NCBI GenBank assembly: GCA_025266875.1
Contig: JALLLT010000002.1
Location: forward strand, 992,001 to 1,056,000
Length of the DNA: 64,000 nt
Source: Fennellomyces sp. T-0311
Lineage: Eukaryota; Mucoromycota; Mucoromycetes; Mucorales; Lichtheimiaceae
Reading direction: 5' to 3'
Made by a program: the position numbers and the translations under genes. The notes under the pieces are model-generated. The model searched no databases. It was not told the DNA's origin and was given only the letters and a program-made list of their open reading frames with translations. Positions 28,001-38,470 of the stretch are shown here, one piece after another (positions within the stretch are counted from its first letter, which is position 1; each line of letters starts with the position of its first letter).

Positions 28001-28971
28001 AACCAAGCAGTACGCCATGGCCTCAATGAAGGGGTGAGGTGGTGCGTCCTTTGATCCAAGCAATCCGAAATCATAGCCAAAGCCCTAATTGTGAGTTTTG
28101 TAAGGTATTCGATGGTCCTTGATAACCGCGTGCTTTCAAACTTACTGTGCGACCAATTGTCTCGAATGTGAGCCTCGTAGTCCAATCTAAAATCTCGACA
28201 GGTTCGTCGGATGAATACTGCTCGAGTGTTTTGATGGTTTCCATGGCAATGACACCCATTTCATGCAGGTACGCCTAATACTCCTTGTAAGTGCCAATAA
28301 TTGTTGATTCCATTTCTTGAAGAAATACCTTGATTGCTCTCGGACTGAACGCAGGCATAAGCAATTTATGTGCCAACTTCCAGTCATCATCATCTGTATC
28401 TGTGGTAAATAGGCCTTGCCCGCCGAAAGCCTTGATTTCATCCAAGCCCAAACCGATCTTCTTGGTGAAGTATTCAGATTCCTTTACAAAGAGTTCCGCG
28501 ATAGCAGGGTCGTTTGTGCCATAAAGCTCAGTGCCGATGAAATTGATGTTCACCAGAGGGCCATATGTTTGGAACATCCGTGTCCACCCTTTTGTCCTGG
28601 TTTTCTTAGTGTTTAGCTATGTGTTACAGAAGTGATATGTTGACTTACATGTCTGGCAAAAGCTCTCTAACAGAGCCGATGAATGGAAGTTTACGAGGAC
28701 CAGGAATGACGTCCGTTATTTGTTGTCGTAAGCTGACATTAACCACTTGCTGGTTTCGAACCTCGTCGATTCCTTCGAGCAATTTGCCGGAGGAGTTACG
28801 CAGCAAGATATCTTCTTGAGGAATAGTACCCGGGATTGCGAGCTTTTCGGATGCAAGACCACGCACAGTGTTCAAGTTGGCGCCAGATCCGAATACAATG
28901 ATTCTGCCATCTTTTTCAATGTCAGTGCCTTCGAGTACTACAATTAATGATGTTGTCGTATTTTCAGACAT
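25012..28971 (-). CDS. self-sufficient cytochrome P450-reductase fusion, CYP505-like, copy B
   Basis: Seven exons (28971-28649, 28596-28329, 28274-28146, 28084-27740, 27681-27198, 27138-26472, 26410-25012) give 1204 residues. Intron positions and phases equal those of copy A. It has the same order: N-terminal extension, P450 (AGHDTT, ETLR, heme loop FSTGPRSCIG), FMN domain ([14 protein letters not shown]), then FAD/NADPH reductase ending EDVWG. The P450 and FMN parts differ from copy A at many residues, notably in the linker after DGPEIG, so the two enzymes may differ in substrate or expression. The reductase exon is the same as in copy A except for roughly its last 33 codons. All catalytic motifs are intact, so both genes look functional. 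Confidence 0.92.
25115..26414. repeat. near-identical 1.3-kb tract, member 2
   Basis: Partner of 18348-19647, same orientation. See that entry for extent and edges. Confidence 0.9.
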
Positions 28972-29651
28972 GTGAGTGATATAATTCTGGGATATAAAGG
29001 AAAAAGATACGGAGAATGCTGGAAAATTCGCGCTTATATTTGCATCATCCACTATGCTCAGATTCGGTAACGAAATACCGATCGTCTCCGCTACAATCTT
29101 TTGCCAGGGTTGCTATGCCGCTTCATTCATAGTGCTACAGAATGCTTGCAATTCTAACAGCCCTACGTACTGGATTAATGCAATTTTATTGATTGCTTCG
29201 TAATATTTCTATTTTTGCAGCTCACACACGACGTTATGATTGATGGTATCGATTTCCAGCCAGGGATTTAGCATTGGTCATTATATTTCTTGCAGCTCAC
29301 CTAACTGTATTTTAACCGGATATAGTATATTGTTTGTTTGTGAAACAGTGCGTCAAAAACAGCATGCTTTGGGGCACAGTTACGCGACATTTGCACGTGC
29401 GTTGATAAACACTTTTTCCAGAATACCTCACTTATTGTTATATGGTGATACAGAAATGAGTGTTTAATATGTATTCTATCAGTTAGCTGGAATATAGACG
29501 TTGGAGAGAATTATCATCCACGACATTATTGGCTTTGGTCTAGGACTACGAATTTGATTGCCCTCATGTTTCAGTCGCACTTTTTTTCTGTCAAACTCTT
29601 CCGAACGTTTTCCCGGCCGTTCCATCTTCCATCCGAATGTTTGATGCAGTG
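28972..29651. other. intergenic, upstream of copy B
   Basis: No gene is seen; only short frames. The part next to 28971 is presumably the promoter of copy B. Confidence 0.4.
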
Positions 29652-29653
29652 TA

Positions 29654-29843
29654 CTGTTGAACCCCTCTTTGTGCAGAACAGGGAAACCCAAACATTTTGT
29701 TGGGTACAGCGACATTGTGCACCACCTGGAAAATAGTCGATACAGTCATATCTGCTTTGTATCGCCTTGAGAATTCCAAATATTTTGATGTATATAGTGA
29801 GGTTTTGCACGAAACGGGAGCTACACAAACAGGGGTTCGACTG
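29654..29843 (-). mobile_element. 190-bp MITE, family 1, copy 1 (Tc1/mariner-pogo-like, TA target)
   Basis: The element is flanked by TA on both sides (29652-29653 and 29844-29845). Its ends are imperfect inverted repeats of about 23 bp: CTGTTGAACCCCTCTTTGTG at the left, and the reverse complement of the right end reads CAGTCGAACCCCTGTTTGTG. It contains no coding frame. The inverse orientation matches the copy at 31750-31939 along its whole length. TA duplication and CAGT-type tips suggest a Tc1/mariner superfamily (pogo-like) source, which is inference. Confidence 0.8.
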
Positions 29844-29845
29844 TA

Positions 29846-30798
29846 GTGTGGCTACTGTTTCAGTAGTCGGTAAAAGAGACGGATCAGTGACTCTTCCCGG
29901 CAGGATAACGCAGCATCAGGTTTTTTGAAGTCTTAAAAGGTCACAATCATATCGCCTACAAAGTATAAAGTATATGATAGTCTATGTCTTTTATCGTCCA
30001 TGTAGGTATTTTCAATGTCTTTATTGATTATCCTGAAATAACCCTAGCTTAAATTCCGTTTTCTGATTGATACATATAGTTTTCAGAACACTTTATTGTC
30101 TAGAATAGCTACTATGCACCACCTATACGATCATTAATATACTGAAAGGCTTAAATCGGATCACCAATTCATCTGAGAGTACCGGAAGCGTTACAGACAA
30201 TCAACCCAGCTCCTAAGTTAACCATCCGCTGCGAATGCGGAGTGAACTTGTAGTTCAAAAGTTATTATTTATTTTAAGGGAGGTAGTAGACCTGCGGAGT
30301 GAACTTGTATTTACTCTATTTTTGGATCTACAGGTGCCGCAAGAGTAATAGTTGCCTCCTTATAAACGAGCTAATCGTAAATCCTGCTGATAACACCTTC
30401 TACCTACTCATATACGCCATTTGCTCGAATTGCGTACAAAAGTATTAAACGAAAATGGCACGCACTTGAGGTGCCAAGTAATGTCTCTATTTGCTAGCAC
30501 CTAAACTTAACTTAATAACATGTTTACATTACCACGTTTATCTTTCATCGCTCGTTAATCACAGGAACTCGTTAAAAAGATCAAAGTCAACTGTATACAC
30601 TGATACTAATATATATTGAGTTCTTAATCGGGAGCTACAGTATCACATTTATAGCACTTTAATCCCCAACTAGATACGTAGGGAACAAAGCCGTTGATGT
30701 CGGGAGTAGAAGATGAGCTTAGCAGCATATTAATAACATGTATAATAACAAAAGCGCATGCCAAACAACCAGAATGTTCTTTATTCTCTGTTACTTTT
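29846..30798. other. intergenic, with a short direct repeat
   Basis: No supported gene. A short minus-strand frame at 30899-30624 overlaps the end of the next gene in another frame and is judged a shadow. Confidence 0.4.
30236..30309. repeat. 17-bp direct repeat, two units 57 bp apart
   Basis: TGCGGAGTGAACTTGTA occurs at 30236-30252 and again at 30293-30309. No transposon ends are visible around it. Confidence 0.6.
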
Positions 30799-31476
30799 TC
30801 AGCAAGGAAGAGAACAGGTATACATTTGCCACATAGATAAAATGAATAACTGGCAGACAGCCGCAAACCCTGCAACTGCAGTGACGGTAGCACCGCCATC
30901 GCGAAGTATTTCGCCTAGTATTGAGAAGCAAAAATCCGGGCAATCTGGACTGGCAATGTACTCATCACTCGTCCTTTCACTGACGTCGCAATGCTTTTGG
31001 CAGTGATGCTTAATCACCACGGATCCTAGTACTTGCGCTAGGCCAAGTATGAAGAACAGTAGTGAGAAAGCAAAGCAAAAGGGGGAGAAGGAGTTCTTGC
31101 GAGATGGAGTATAGTAATAGTATTCAGTCGATATAAATTTGCCATACTCCACGGCATTATCCGTTGACGAGTGGGTGGTTTCATTACCGTCTTCAGCAGC
31201 AGCGAGCAGTGGGGCTGTCATTTGATATGGAGGAGGAGGTGTAGATTCGTATTCGCGTTCTTGTCTGGAGGTATTGTGTGTCGTGAATTCTTCATCCGTT
31301 TGTGATTCAGCGTATGGGGCTGAAGGCGCAAGCATACCGGTGTGATAGCTTGAGTTGGTATATGTGGTTGATGAGTTGTCCGATTGAAGACGATCATGAT
31401 CTTCCTTGGAGTTTGTAGAGGTAGACGTGGGGTAGAAAAATTCTTCAGCTATGGGTGGAGCGCTAGGTGATATCAT
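30799..31476 (-). CDS. putative two-TM membrane protein with PSAP and PPPY motifs
   Basis: A single 225-codon frame. The N-terminal 125 residues are polar and rich in Ser, Thr and Tyr; they carry PSAP at residues 4-7 and 51-54 and PPPPY at 80-84. Hydrophobic segments are at about 133-155 and 188-212. The loop between them has four or five Cys (HHCQKHC, SPDCPDFC), suggesting disulfides or metal binding. The ATG at 31476 was chosen because it starts right before the first PSAP; the frame is open upstream to 31650. PSAP and PPxY motifs in other proteins bind the ESCRT-I UEV domain and Rsp5/NEDD4 WW domains, so a role in ubiquitin-linked trafficking is inferred. No family is recognised, and a 3' intron cannot be excluded. 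Confidence 0.6.
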   Translation of the reverse strand: MISPSAPPIAEEFFYPTSTSTNSKEDHDRLQSDNSSTTYTNSSYHTGMLAPSAPYAESQTDEEFTTHNTSRQEREYESTPPPPYQMTAPLLAAAEDGNETTHSSTDNAVEYGKFISTEYYYYTPSRKNSFSPFCFAFSLLFFILGLAQVLGSVVIKHHCQKHCDVSERTSDEYIASPDCPDFCFSILGEILRDGGATVTAVAGFAAVCQLFILSMWQMYTCSLPC

Positions 31477-31749
31477 GGTGCATGAATATGGATGTTTTTC
31501 GTTGCGATGGACGTACATATAAGGGAATGATAAAAAGGTGCCAAGACCAGAAAAAGAGATAGTGTCCTGGATTATCAGGCCTCCAGTTAAATTTTTGAAT
31601 ACCGAAAAGCCACTACGCCTGAAATCAATCTTGGCAGTATCTTGGCTCAACCAAAATATGTTCCATATCAGTTCTGTGTTGCTAATTAGTTTAGAGAGGC
31701 CCCATTTAAAGAAGCGTGGCCCTCGGTAAGCCCGCCGTATCTTGTTCTA

Positions 31750-31939
31750 CAGTCAAACCCCGGTTTGTGCAGCTCCCGTTTCGTGCAAAACCTCACTATA
31801 TGCATCAAAGTACTTGGAATTCTCAAAGCGGTACAAAGCAGGTACGACTGTATGGATTATCTCCCGGTTGGTGCACAACCTCACTGTATGCATCAAAATA
31901 TTCGGATTTCCCTGTTCTGCACAAGGCGGGGTTCGACTG
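31750..31939 (+). mobile_element. 190-bp MITE, family 1, copy 2
   Basis: Bounded by TA at 31748-31749 and 31940-31941. Left tip CAGTCAAACCCCGGTTTGTG; the reverse complement of the right tip reads CAGTCGAACCCCGCCTTGTG. Length is exactly that of the copy at 29654-29843, in inverse orientation, with scattered substitutions. Inside, 31773-31821 and 31861-31909 are imperfect direct repeats. It lies about 270 bp upstream of the start of the PSAP/PPPY protein gene. Confidence 0.82.
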
Positions 31940-31960
31940 TACTCCTCCTGCTAAATCTTA

Positions 31961-32206
31961 CAGTGGCCGCTTTATATAATGATATTTGGGGAATATCTAT
32001 ATACTGGGTCTCAAAAAGTCATGACCTGGAAAAAATTTTGTGACCTCAGGATTTGATAATTTATTTAACGATAATTCGATATAATAATACAATTCTCGAT
32101 GCACCAAAACGGTAATCACTGCCAAATCCCATTTTATATAACGATATCTTGATATGACGATAAAGTTTGGGCTGCACCATCGTATCGTTATATAAAGCGG
32201 CCAGTG
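31961..32206. mobile_element. 246-bp MITE, family 2 (TA target)
   Basis: Terminal inverted repeats of about 24 bp with two mismatches: left CAGTGGCCGCTTTATATAA, right end reverse complement CACTGGCCGCTTTATATAA. TA flanks both sides (31959-31960 and 32207-32208). The interior is AT-rich and non-coding. The tips differ from family 1, so it is a separate element inserted about 20 bp away. Confidence 0.8.
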
Positions 32207-32208
32207 TA

Positions 32209-33443
32209 CTATTACCTATTGCAGAAAAGTCAGTTCTAATACCATAGTAAAGTTTTTTCGTTATTGCAATCGTTGAATTTTAGTAGATACGAGCAAAATC
32301 AAAACTGGCTTAGCTGTTTAGATACGGTTTTTACCAGCATATGACGACTCGATTGTTGTATCACCTATTTAATGAGCACAACATACGTATGGTTCCTTTA
32401 ACTTGTGCAAGGGCAACCAAGCAACAGAACAAGCCCTTTCTACCCTTTATTGCCATCTATAACTAAAGAGTTCTACTATGTACGTATTTGGATGCGCAAA
32501 ATGCATCCTTTCTGAACTATAACAGCACAGTGTCAGCCGTTGCCGACATTAGTATCCCAATTCAGATTGCCCTTTCGAGCTCTTGCAAATAACTTCTGTA
32601 TGTCCATCATAGCGAAAGCAATCCGTATTCATACACAGTGATATCATCTACATAGTACCCGGCCCATATCCGAAGAGCTTCTTATTATATTTCATCCAAT
32701 TCTGTAAATCCAAAGGAAGATGATCGACGATACTTGATTTATCCTAGCAGCTCGGTGTCTGCCCTGTTCAGCACAGACCATCACTACACTTTTTTGGTAG
32801 ACAAGAATACCAATACGATTCCTCCCTTCTTTCTTCGTAACAAACGACCACCCTGTTATTTGCCTCCTCAGAAGAGAGCCAACATACAACGCGATATGGA
32901 CGCGACGGCCGCGGCTCTTACTCTCGTCCGCGTTACAACTCGCTATTTCCTCTGTGGCTCTTTACGATGTCACTACTTTCTTGGCATCTGGTCTCGTGCT
33001 GATGGAAGCAGAAGTGGTATTTACACGTTTCTGCCGAAGAGAGTGCGGGGAAAACGAAAACACACAATAGCAGCAGAGAATACCCTACTGATAATGGTAT
33101 ACGGCTCTGCCCCGCCAGTGCTACGAGATACCTTCACTGGCGGCGGAAAAGAGCACCGCAGTATCAAGGCCTACTGTTATATCCCAGTTATTCCTTTTGT
33201 CTACATGGCGACTGTACATATGCTTTTCAAGTAACCCAAAATAAAATTAGAGTTTACCATCCTTGGCATTAATCTGCACTCCACAATTACAGCATGGTGA
33301 CCCCTCATTCCCTGCAAGTCTCCAACACAAACAATAGGCTGACTACAGGCAGTATACGTTAAAAGCTAAAAATGCTCTGCATTCAATCCAATCCAAACAA
33401 AAATTCTAATAGATACAAGAGTAACGATGCTGATTATGAAATT
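32209..33443. other. repeat-flanking intergenic DNA
   Basis: Apart from the doubtful ORF at 32734-33234, nothing is supported. The region separates the MITE cluster from the mitoribosomal gene. Confidence 0.35.
32734..33234 (+). pseudogene. 166-codon ORF of doubtful coding value, possibly transposon-derived
   Basis: The frame is long for this region but is not conserved with anything I can name. Its end (LLIMVYGSAPPVLRDTF, then GGGKEHRSIKAY) faintly resembles transposase-like proteins common in Mucoromycota genomes. Within it, CCGCCAGTG at 33112-33120 and CACTGGCGG at 33135-33143 form a short inverted repeat. It could equally be a chance frame. No function is claimed. Confidence 0.25.
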
Positions 33444-34408
33444 CTAACGGCTGGTGTCGACAATGACGAACTTCTTTGTTTTCGTCTCCGTTGGTGCGTT
33501 CTGTACATTTTGACGTGCGTTTGCGAATTTAGCTTCTTCTCGTGCAATTGCTCGCTCCTCAAGCACTCTGTATGGTTGACGATTCAATGCCTTGGCCGCA
33601 TCCTAATACAAAGCGTTAGATAACCCATATACAATTACTATATTGCGAGTAATTACTTTTTCGGTGAAAGCTGCATCCTCTTCCACTAATTTGAACGTAG
33701 GCTTCTTGACTCTTGGGAAGATATCGACTAGGGGTTCGATCAAGGGCGTGACCGACTGATCAGCACCCATGAGCTTCTCCATACCTTTTGCGTACTTCTT
33801 TTGAAGAGGCACGCCCTGATTCACGCCGATTAGAACCTGTTCACACAATAAGAAGAGACCACTTACATTCATCTCCATTTCCTTTTCAGCCTCTTTCAAC
33901 TTCAAGACAGCCTCCACGCGGCGCATCGAAATATTGAATTTGGTTGCCAGTTTACGAATGGACCAGTCCTCAGGGCTTTCAGCATAAGTATCATAGATTT
34001 CTTGACGGACAGCATCAGTCAATGGAGGTCTTGGTTGAAATAGAGGATTTGAGGGGAAGGGCTGCCAAAACAAATAAGTTTCCATTTGGTCATTGACTGA
34101 GGAGATCACCTTACCGTTGAGCCCAAGTAGTTGGTGGTACCCTGGGAAGGTCGTGCAAAGCGAGCACCATCTTCACGAACCCATTCATGGAATCGTCGTC
34201 GTCTGCGAGACAATTTGACGGGTTCTGGCTCTTCAGTTTGTTGTTCCTCTTCTGGTGCTGCTTCACCCGTCTCTGACTTTTCTTCATTCCATCGTCGGCT
34301 TGTGCACGAGAATAGACGTTGGCTTTCAGCGCGTGGAGCCACCAATGACGCGGGCTGTACTCGGAATAATGCTGGTCGAATGAGTAGTCGAGACATTTGG
34401 GTTGACAT
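33444..34408 (-). CDS. mitochondrial small ribosomal subunit protein, Bot1p/mS45 family
   Basis: Four exons (34408-34115, 34061-33867, 33836-33657, 33602-33444) give 275 residues. The N-terminus is rich in Arg, Ser and Leu with few acids (MSRLLIRPALFRVQ), as in a mitochondrial presequence. The conserved core has FHEWVREDGARFARP, GTTNYLGS, PFPSNPLFQPRPPL, IRKLATKFNISMRRVEAVLKLKE and KKYAKGMEKLMG. This is the signature of the fungal Bot1p (PF12298) family, a mitoribosome small-subunit protein in the matrix. The C-terminal exon is Lys/Arg-rich. Expected role: mitochondrial translation. The ATG at 34408 is the first good start of the targeting sequence. Confidence 0.85.
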
Positions 34409-35111
34409 GAGGCACGTTGTATTTTTTGTCAACAGCAAGGTAAAATTCGTGACGAGGTTTGCCTATTTGGCTAGGACTGTTCACTCCGCAATATGTCTGC
34501 CATCCCCAATCTATTGTTCTTGTTGGTGCAACATGTAAAAATTCTGTCTCTACAGGAACAGATATGAATCACCATGGTAGCCGTTGCTAAGGAATGTGTT
34601 GCTGTATCATAACTCCCATATTTCCTTCATACGAGTGGAAGAAAAGGATCACTCGCAAGATTGACAACAAAAAGCACATCACAAAAGGAGCATCCCATAA
34701 GAGAATTATACAATGTAGTTTATTACCAGGAGACAGGTCCTCATGAAGGTCCTTTCCGCTAACATACTTCCACCGTTCCTAAGCGTGTTTCGCACGACCG
34801 TATCTGGTATGCACACCATGACGAAAATTGTGGTCACAATACGGGTTCTACGGAACGGTGCAAGTAGCAATATCGCGATCCAAGGCTATTCCCTTGCAGT
34901 TACTCAAAACAACTCAATGCTTTCTCATTTGTGTGTAATCAGCAGCAAAAACATAATGTCGATCCCAAAATCGGCGTGAATCGTGCTTCTCGTTCTTTCC
35001 ACTCCCCAAGCGAAATTGTATTTTTTTTCGGTTTATAATATGAGTCTATAGATTCCGGCAGAAACAAAAACTGGTTATTGGATATGTGAGTAACCTTAGT
35101 GTGAACACTCC
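34409..35111. other. intergenic, no gene seen
   Basis: Only short frames. It holds the promoter of the mitoribosomal gene and the 3' end of the Dmo2-like gene, both on the minus strand. Confidence 0.4.
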
Positions 35112-35312
35112 TCATAGTGCAACCTTGTTACCTACACCTGCAACGCCTAGACCCACAACCGTGCTTTGCTTTCCAGGGACCTTTTGCAGTTTACTAGCCT
35201 CACGTAACGCGTATGCTCCTAAACCTGTAAAGGCACCAGCACCGGTCAATTTGCATGGCAGGCAATCTTGGTACTCTTGTTCTTTTTGAAGTTGCTGTTG
35301 CTGATCGGGCAT
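35112..35312 (-). CDS. small protein resembling Dmo2/DMAC1 (DUF4536)
   Basis: A 66-codon frame with DCLPCKLTGAGAFTGLGAY near residue 16, then a second small-residue-rich segment (STVVGLGVAGVG). The D-C-L-x-C-[KR] motif followed by a Gly-rich hydrophobic stretch is typical of the Dmo2/DMAC1 family (PF15055), small mitochondrial membrane proteins linked in animals to complex I assembly. It may end at the TGA at 35112, or splice at a GTAACA donor near 35125 into a further exon. It is divergent from the CRT10-like gene, with about 630 bp between starts. Confidence 0.6.
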   Translation of the reverse strand: MPDQQQQLQKEQEYQDCLPCKLTGAGAFTGLGAYALREASKLQKVPGKQSTVVGLGVAGVGNKVAL

Positions 35313-35943
35313 GGTGTTTTACTGTGTAATCGTAATTGACAACCAGTGTATAATAGACATCCCTGCGTTTAAATTTTCATGACTGTCCTATCGACATTCA
35401 GAACCGGTATTGAAGTACCCCCTAGCTGTACGGTGGTGCCATTGTCCCTGTGCGCTGCTTAGGGTTATACTAGCCTGAACATAAGGTTTCGCTAGAAGGG
35501 CAGTTTTTATATGGAAAATAACCACACCCTTATAGGCTGATTAAGCTGCAAGGAGGCGCATACTTTATTTCAGGACAGACGTCCACCCTGGAACCTTTAG
35601 ACTGGGCAAAGTGTGGTGTGGTACCAGGCAAATACCCGAAGATGACGTCCTGGTACTTCTCAGACACACACCGCAGCCGTAGTGGAATAATGTTGCGCAG
35701 TACTTGATGTGCCGTTATCCATGAATAGCTTAAACTTGATGCCTGGGCTGATTGACACTTGGGTTGATCGATAGCTTGGTTGCACGGTGCTAAATAGTCG
35801 AAAATAAAGCATATTTGATTAGGGTACATAAGTAAATCTATTCATAGGAAGCATCAGGCTCTTATGATCCATCGCACCAGATCGCCATTATTTTTTTGGC
35901 AGCGCAGTGAAACTCTGCTGCATGAACTCAATCCACACCAAAT
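35313..35943. promoter_or_regulatory. shared upstream region of two divergent genes
   Basis: This 631-bp gap lies between two outward-pointing starts (35312 minus, 35944 plus) and therefore probably holds both promoters. A minus-strand frame at 35829-35530 has no recognisable feature. Confidence 0.4.
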
Positions 35944-38470
35944 ATGGATGGCCTCGATAAGCCTGTGCACGAAGCATTGCTTGACTACGATCTCTTGAAT
36001 GTAGATGATACACGAGAACCAATCTGACAGTGTCCATTGACCGATGTAACAACAAAAAACAGGTTCACTCTGTGCAAGAAAACAACGCAGTGAATCTACC
36101 GACAGCAAAGCCATGGGTAACTCGCCACATTAACAGTTTTGATACGGTCAATTGACGCCGATACTGCTGATCATGTAGCGCATGAATCTTTGCGCGGCAA
36201 GCGAGCGAGATCCATGTACTTTCTTCGTAGGTGAGACTTTAAATCGTCGCCATTGAGGCCACAGAGTTGCTAAGAAAAATTTTTTCTGGTTACAGCCATG
36301 GGGCAGTATGTGCAAGTGTATCAACTTGACAACTTTGGTGCGACCTTCCGCAATCCTGTCAGAATGCTGGCAACACCAACACCGAGGCAAGGACAGGTAA
36401 CGAAAACATGACAAGGTGTCCAGCGGGTTGCTTTCTGACGTGGAGTATCAGGATCTAGGCATGGATACAATCAATCAGATCAAAGTTGGGAAAATATTCG
36501 ACACGGAAGTGGTGGTGACGGTGTCTGATGCGGGCGACATCTGGATTTGGCGCACTGACGCTTTGGACGAGCCCCCCATGACCATCAAGTATGCCGCTTA
36601 TGCATGAGATGAACCGGAGCTGACAGAATGTATGTAGCAACGATGGATCATCTACTTGGGGTTTGGCAATTCACGGCGACCAAGGCCTTATCGCAGTATC
36701 TGCAAACAGCTGGACTGTCACTGTTTACAACATTGGCGAGATAACTAGGATAGATCCAATCTTTGGGAAGCGGCGGCGATCTGTTCGTCCTGTGATGGAA
36801 GGTCTGGCCAAGCGCGAGTTGAACGGTCACACAGATAACATCCCATGCGTCGACTTTAACCAGTCCGGCCGCTACCTCGCGAGTTGCTCAATCGATCAAA
36901 CTTGCAGGTTATGGGACCTGCAGACTGGAGAACAAGCAACCATCCGTAAACTCGACTTGGGCAGGCGTGATAACGAATCATGGTATGTAAGCGGGCAAAA
37001 GGTGATGAGAAACTCTATACTCATAGCCGCCAAGGTGCTGGTCGGTGAAGTTTGTTTCACAGCGTGATTTCAAGGTATCGCAGTGCATGGATCATCAAAT
37101 AAGCCAACAAATTACCAAGAGAGTGAGGGACGGTCGATCCACCGCACTTTCTGGTATTGGTATGCGTAACTCGGCTGCACTACCCGTGTACCGACTCAAT
37201 TTGGAAGGGCTCGATGGTCTTCATGCATTTATTCCCGAATCAGATGAGAACGATGACGACGATGACGGTGACTTTCTCCTAACCACCAATGATGAAAGAC
37301 GGAGGTCCAGTTTCGCCGACCTCCCGCACGAGGTTCGTGTGCCTGCTGCTCAACTACAGCAATTGGAGTTGGGCCCTGAACCATTAGAAGCGATTCGGGC
37401 TCGTGTCCAAGACTTCAGACAGCTACTGGCATCCGGTCCGTTTGAAAGCAGCCAAGAGAGCGAAGACGAAGAATTTGTAGCACAGGAGGATTATGATCAA
37501 GATACAGTAACACCTACAAACTGGCAATACGATGAAAGAGATATTGGATTGCCTGAGAACCAGGATATCATGGACTGGCTTAGCGATGAGGAACCGAACA
37601 ATGACGAACCATTCTTGCGACGGTTGCCTGGTGGACATCGCTTACTGCGACCCGATGAGCACCGCGCACTAGAAGAGCGGATGGTGGCTGAACGTGCTGC
37701 TGCGGGACCGTTCCGTTTCCGCAACGTTCAACCAGAAATAATCCCGATAACCTCACAGGGCGGCTGGAGTGACTCCGAACCAGAGGACGAATCATGCATC
37801 CAAGTACCTCGGTCAGTTATCGAGCAAGACGAATATGACGGTGCCCCCAGAAAGCGCAAAATTCGCCAAGTAATGCGCTGCCCTACGCCATCATCACCCT
37901 CACCAGCCATGGATCAATTTTTAAACAAACCGAAAGAGGGTGCTGACGAACTCATCATGCTTACCACTCCGAGAGACATTGTGCTGCTGCACACCACCAG
38001 CACGAGAATGTCAACAGAACGATGGGAACGTAACGTAATTAGCAACGTCGACGTTCGAACTGATAGGCTGCTCGTAGCAATGGATCGACTTAATATGGTG
38101 GAGTGGATTCCAGAACTGGAGCTATATGTGGCTGCCAGCCAAAAAGGAACAGTTGCCTTGATGCGGGTAGTAAAAGTTGAACTTGGAAACGGGCAGAGCA
38201 CGCTTATTTTCAACACCGAAAAGTACTTGCCTGATTCAGGATTGCGAAGCAACCCACTTTATGGTAAGTTTCAAGTTGGCGACCAATAGGACAGAGTAGT
38301 GGACTCAAGGGGCGCTGTTTATCTCTATAGGAATGACTGTACGCAAGGCAGTGCATGATCGAATGACATTACCTTCCTATTTAATATACCTCTTCTATTA
38401 TGATGGCTGCGTGTTGGGATACCGAGTATCACGCAGAGCGGATCAATTATTTGCTGAACCTCTTATCTAG
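35944..38470 (+). CDS. CRT10-like WD-repeat protein
   Basis: Eight exons (35944-36000, 36063-36116, 36179-36230, 36296-36396, 36452-36588, 36638-36982, 37035-38263, 38331-38470) sum to 2115 nt, 704 residues. Features in order: NLCAASERDPCTFFVAMGQYVQVYQL; VVTVSDAGDIWIWRTDAL; STWGLAIHGDQGLIAVSANSWTVTVYNI; a WD repeat with NGHTDNIPCVDFNQSG and CRLWDLQTGEQ; a long acidic disordered insert; and a C-terminal part with WIPELELYVAASQKGTVALMRV. The W-G-L-A-I-H...I-A-V-S-A-N motif is the hallmark of the CRT10 family (PF08728). Yeast Crt10 affects transcription of ribonucleotide reductase genes; transfer of that role here is inference. The first two exons are small and less certain; the core is firm. 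Confidence 0.75.
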
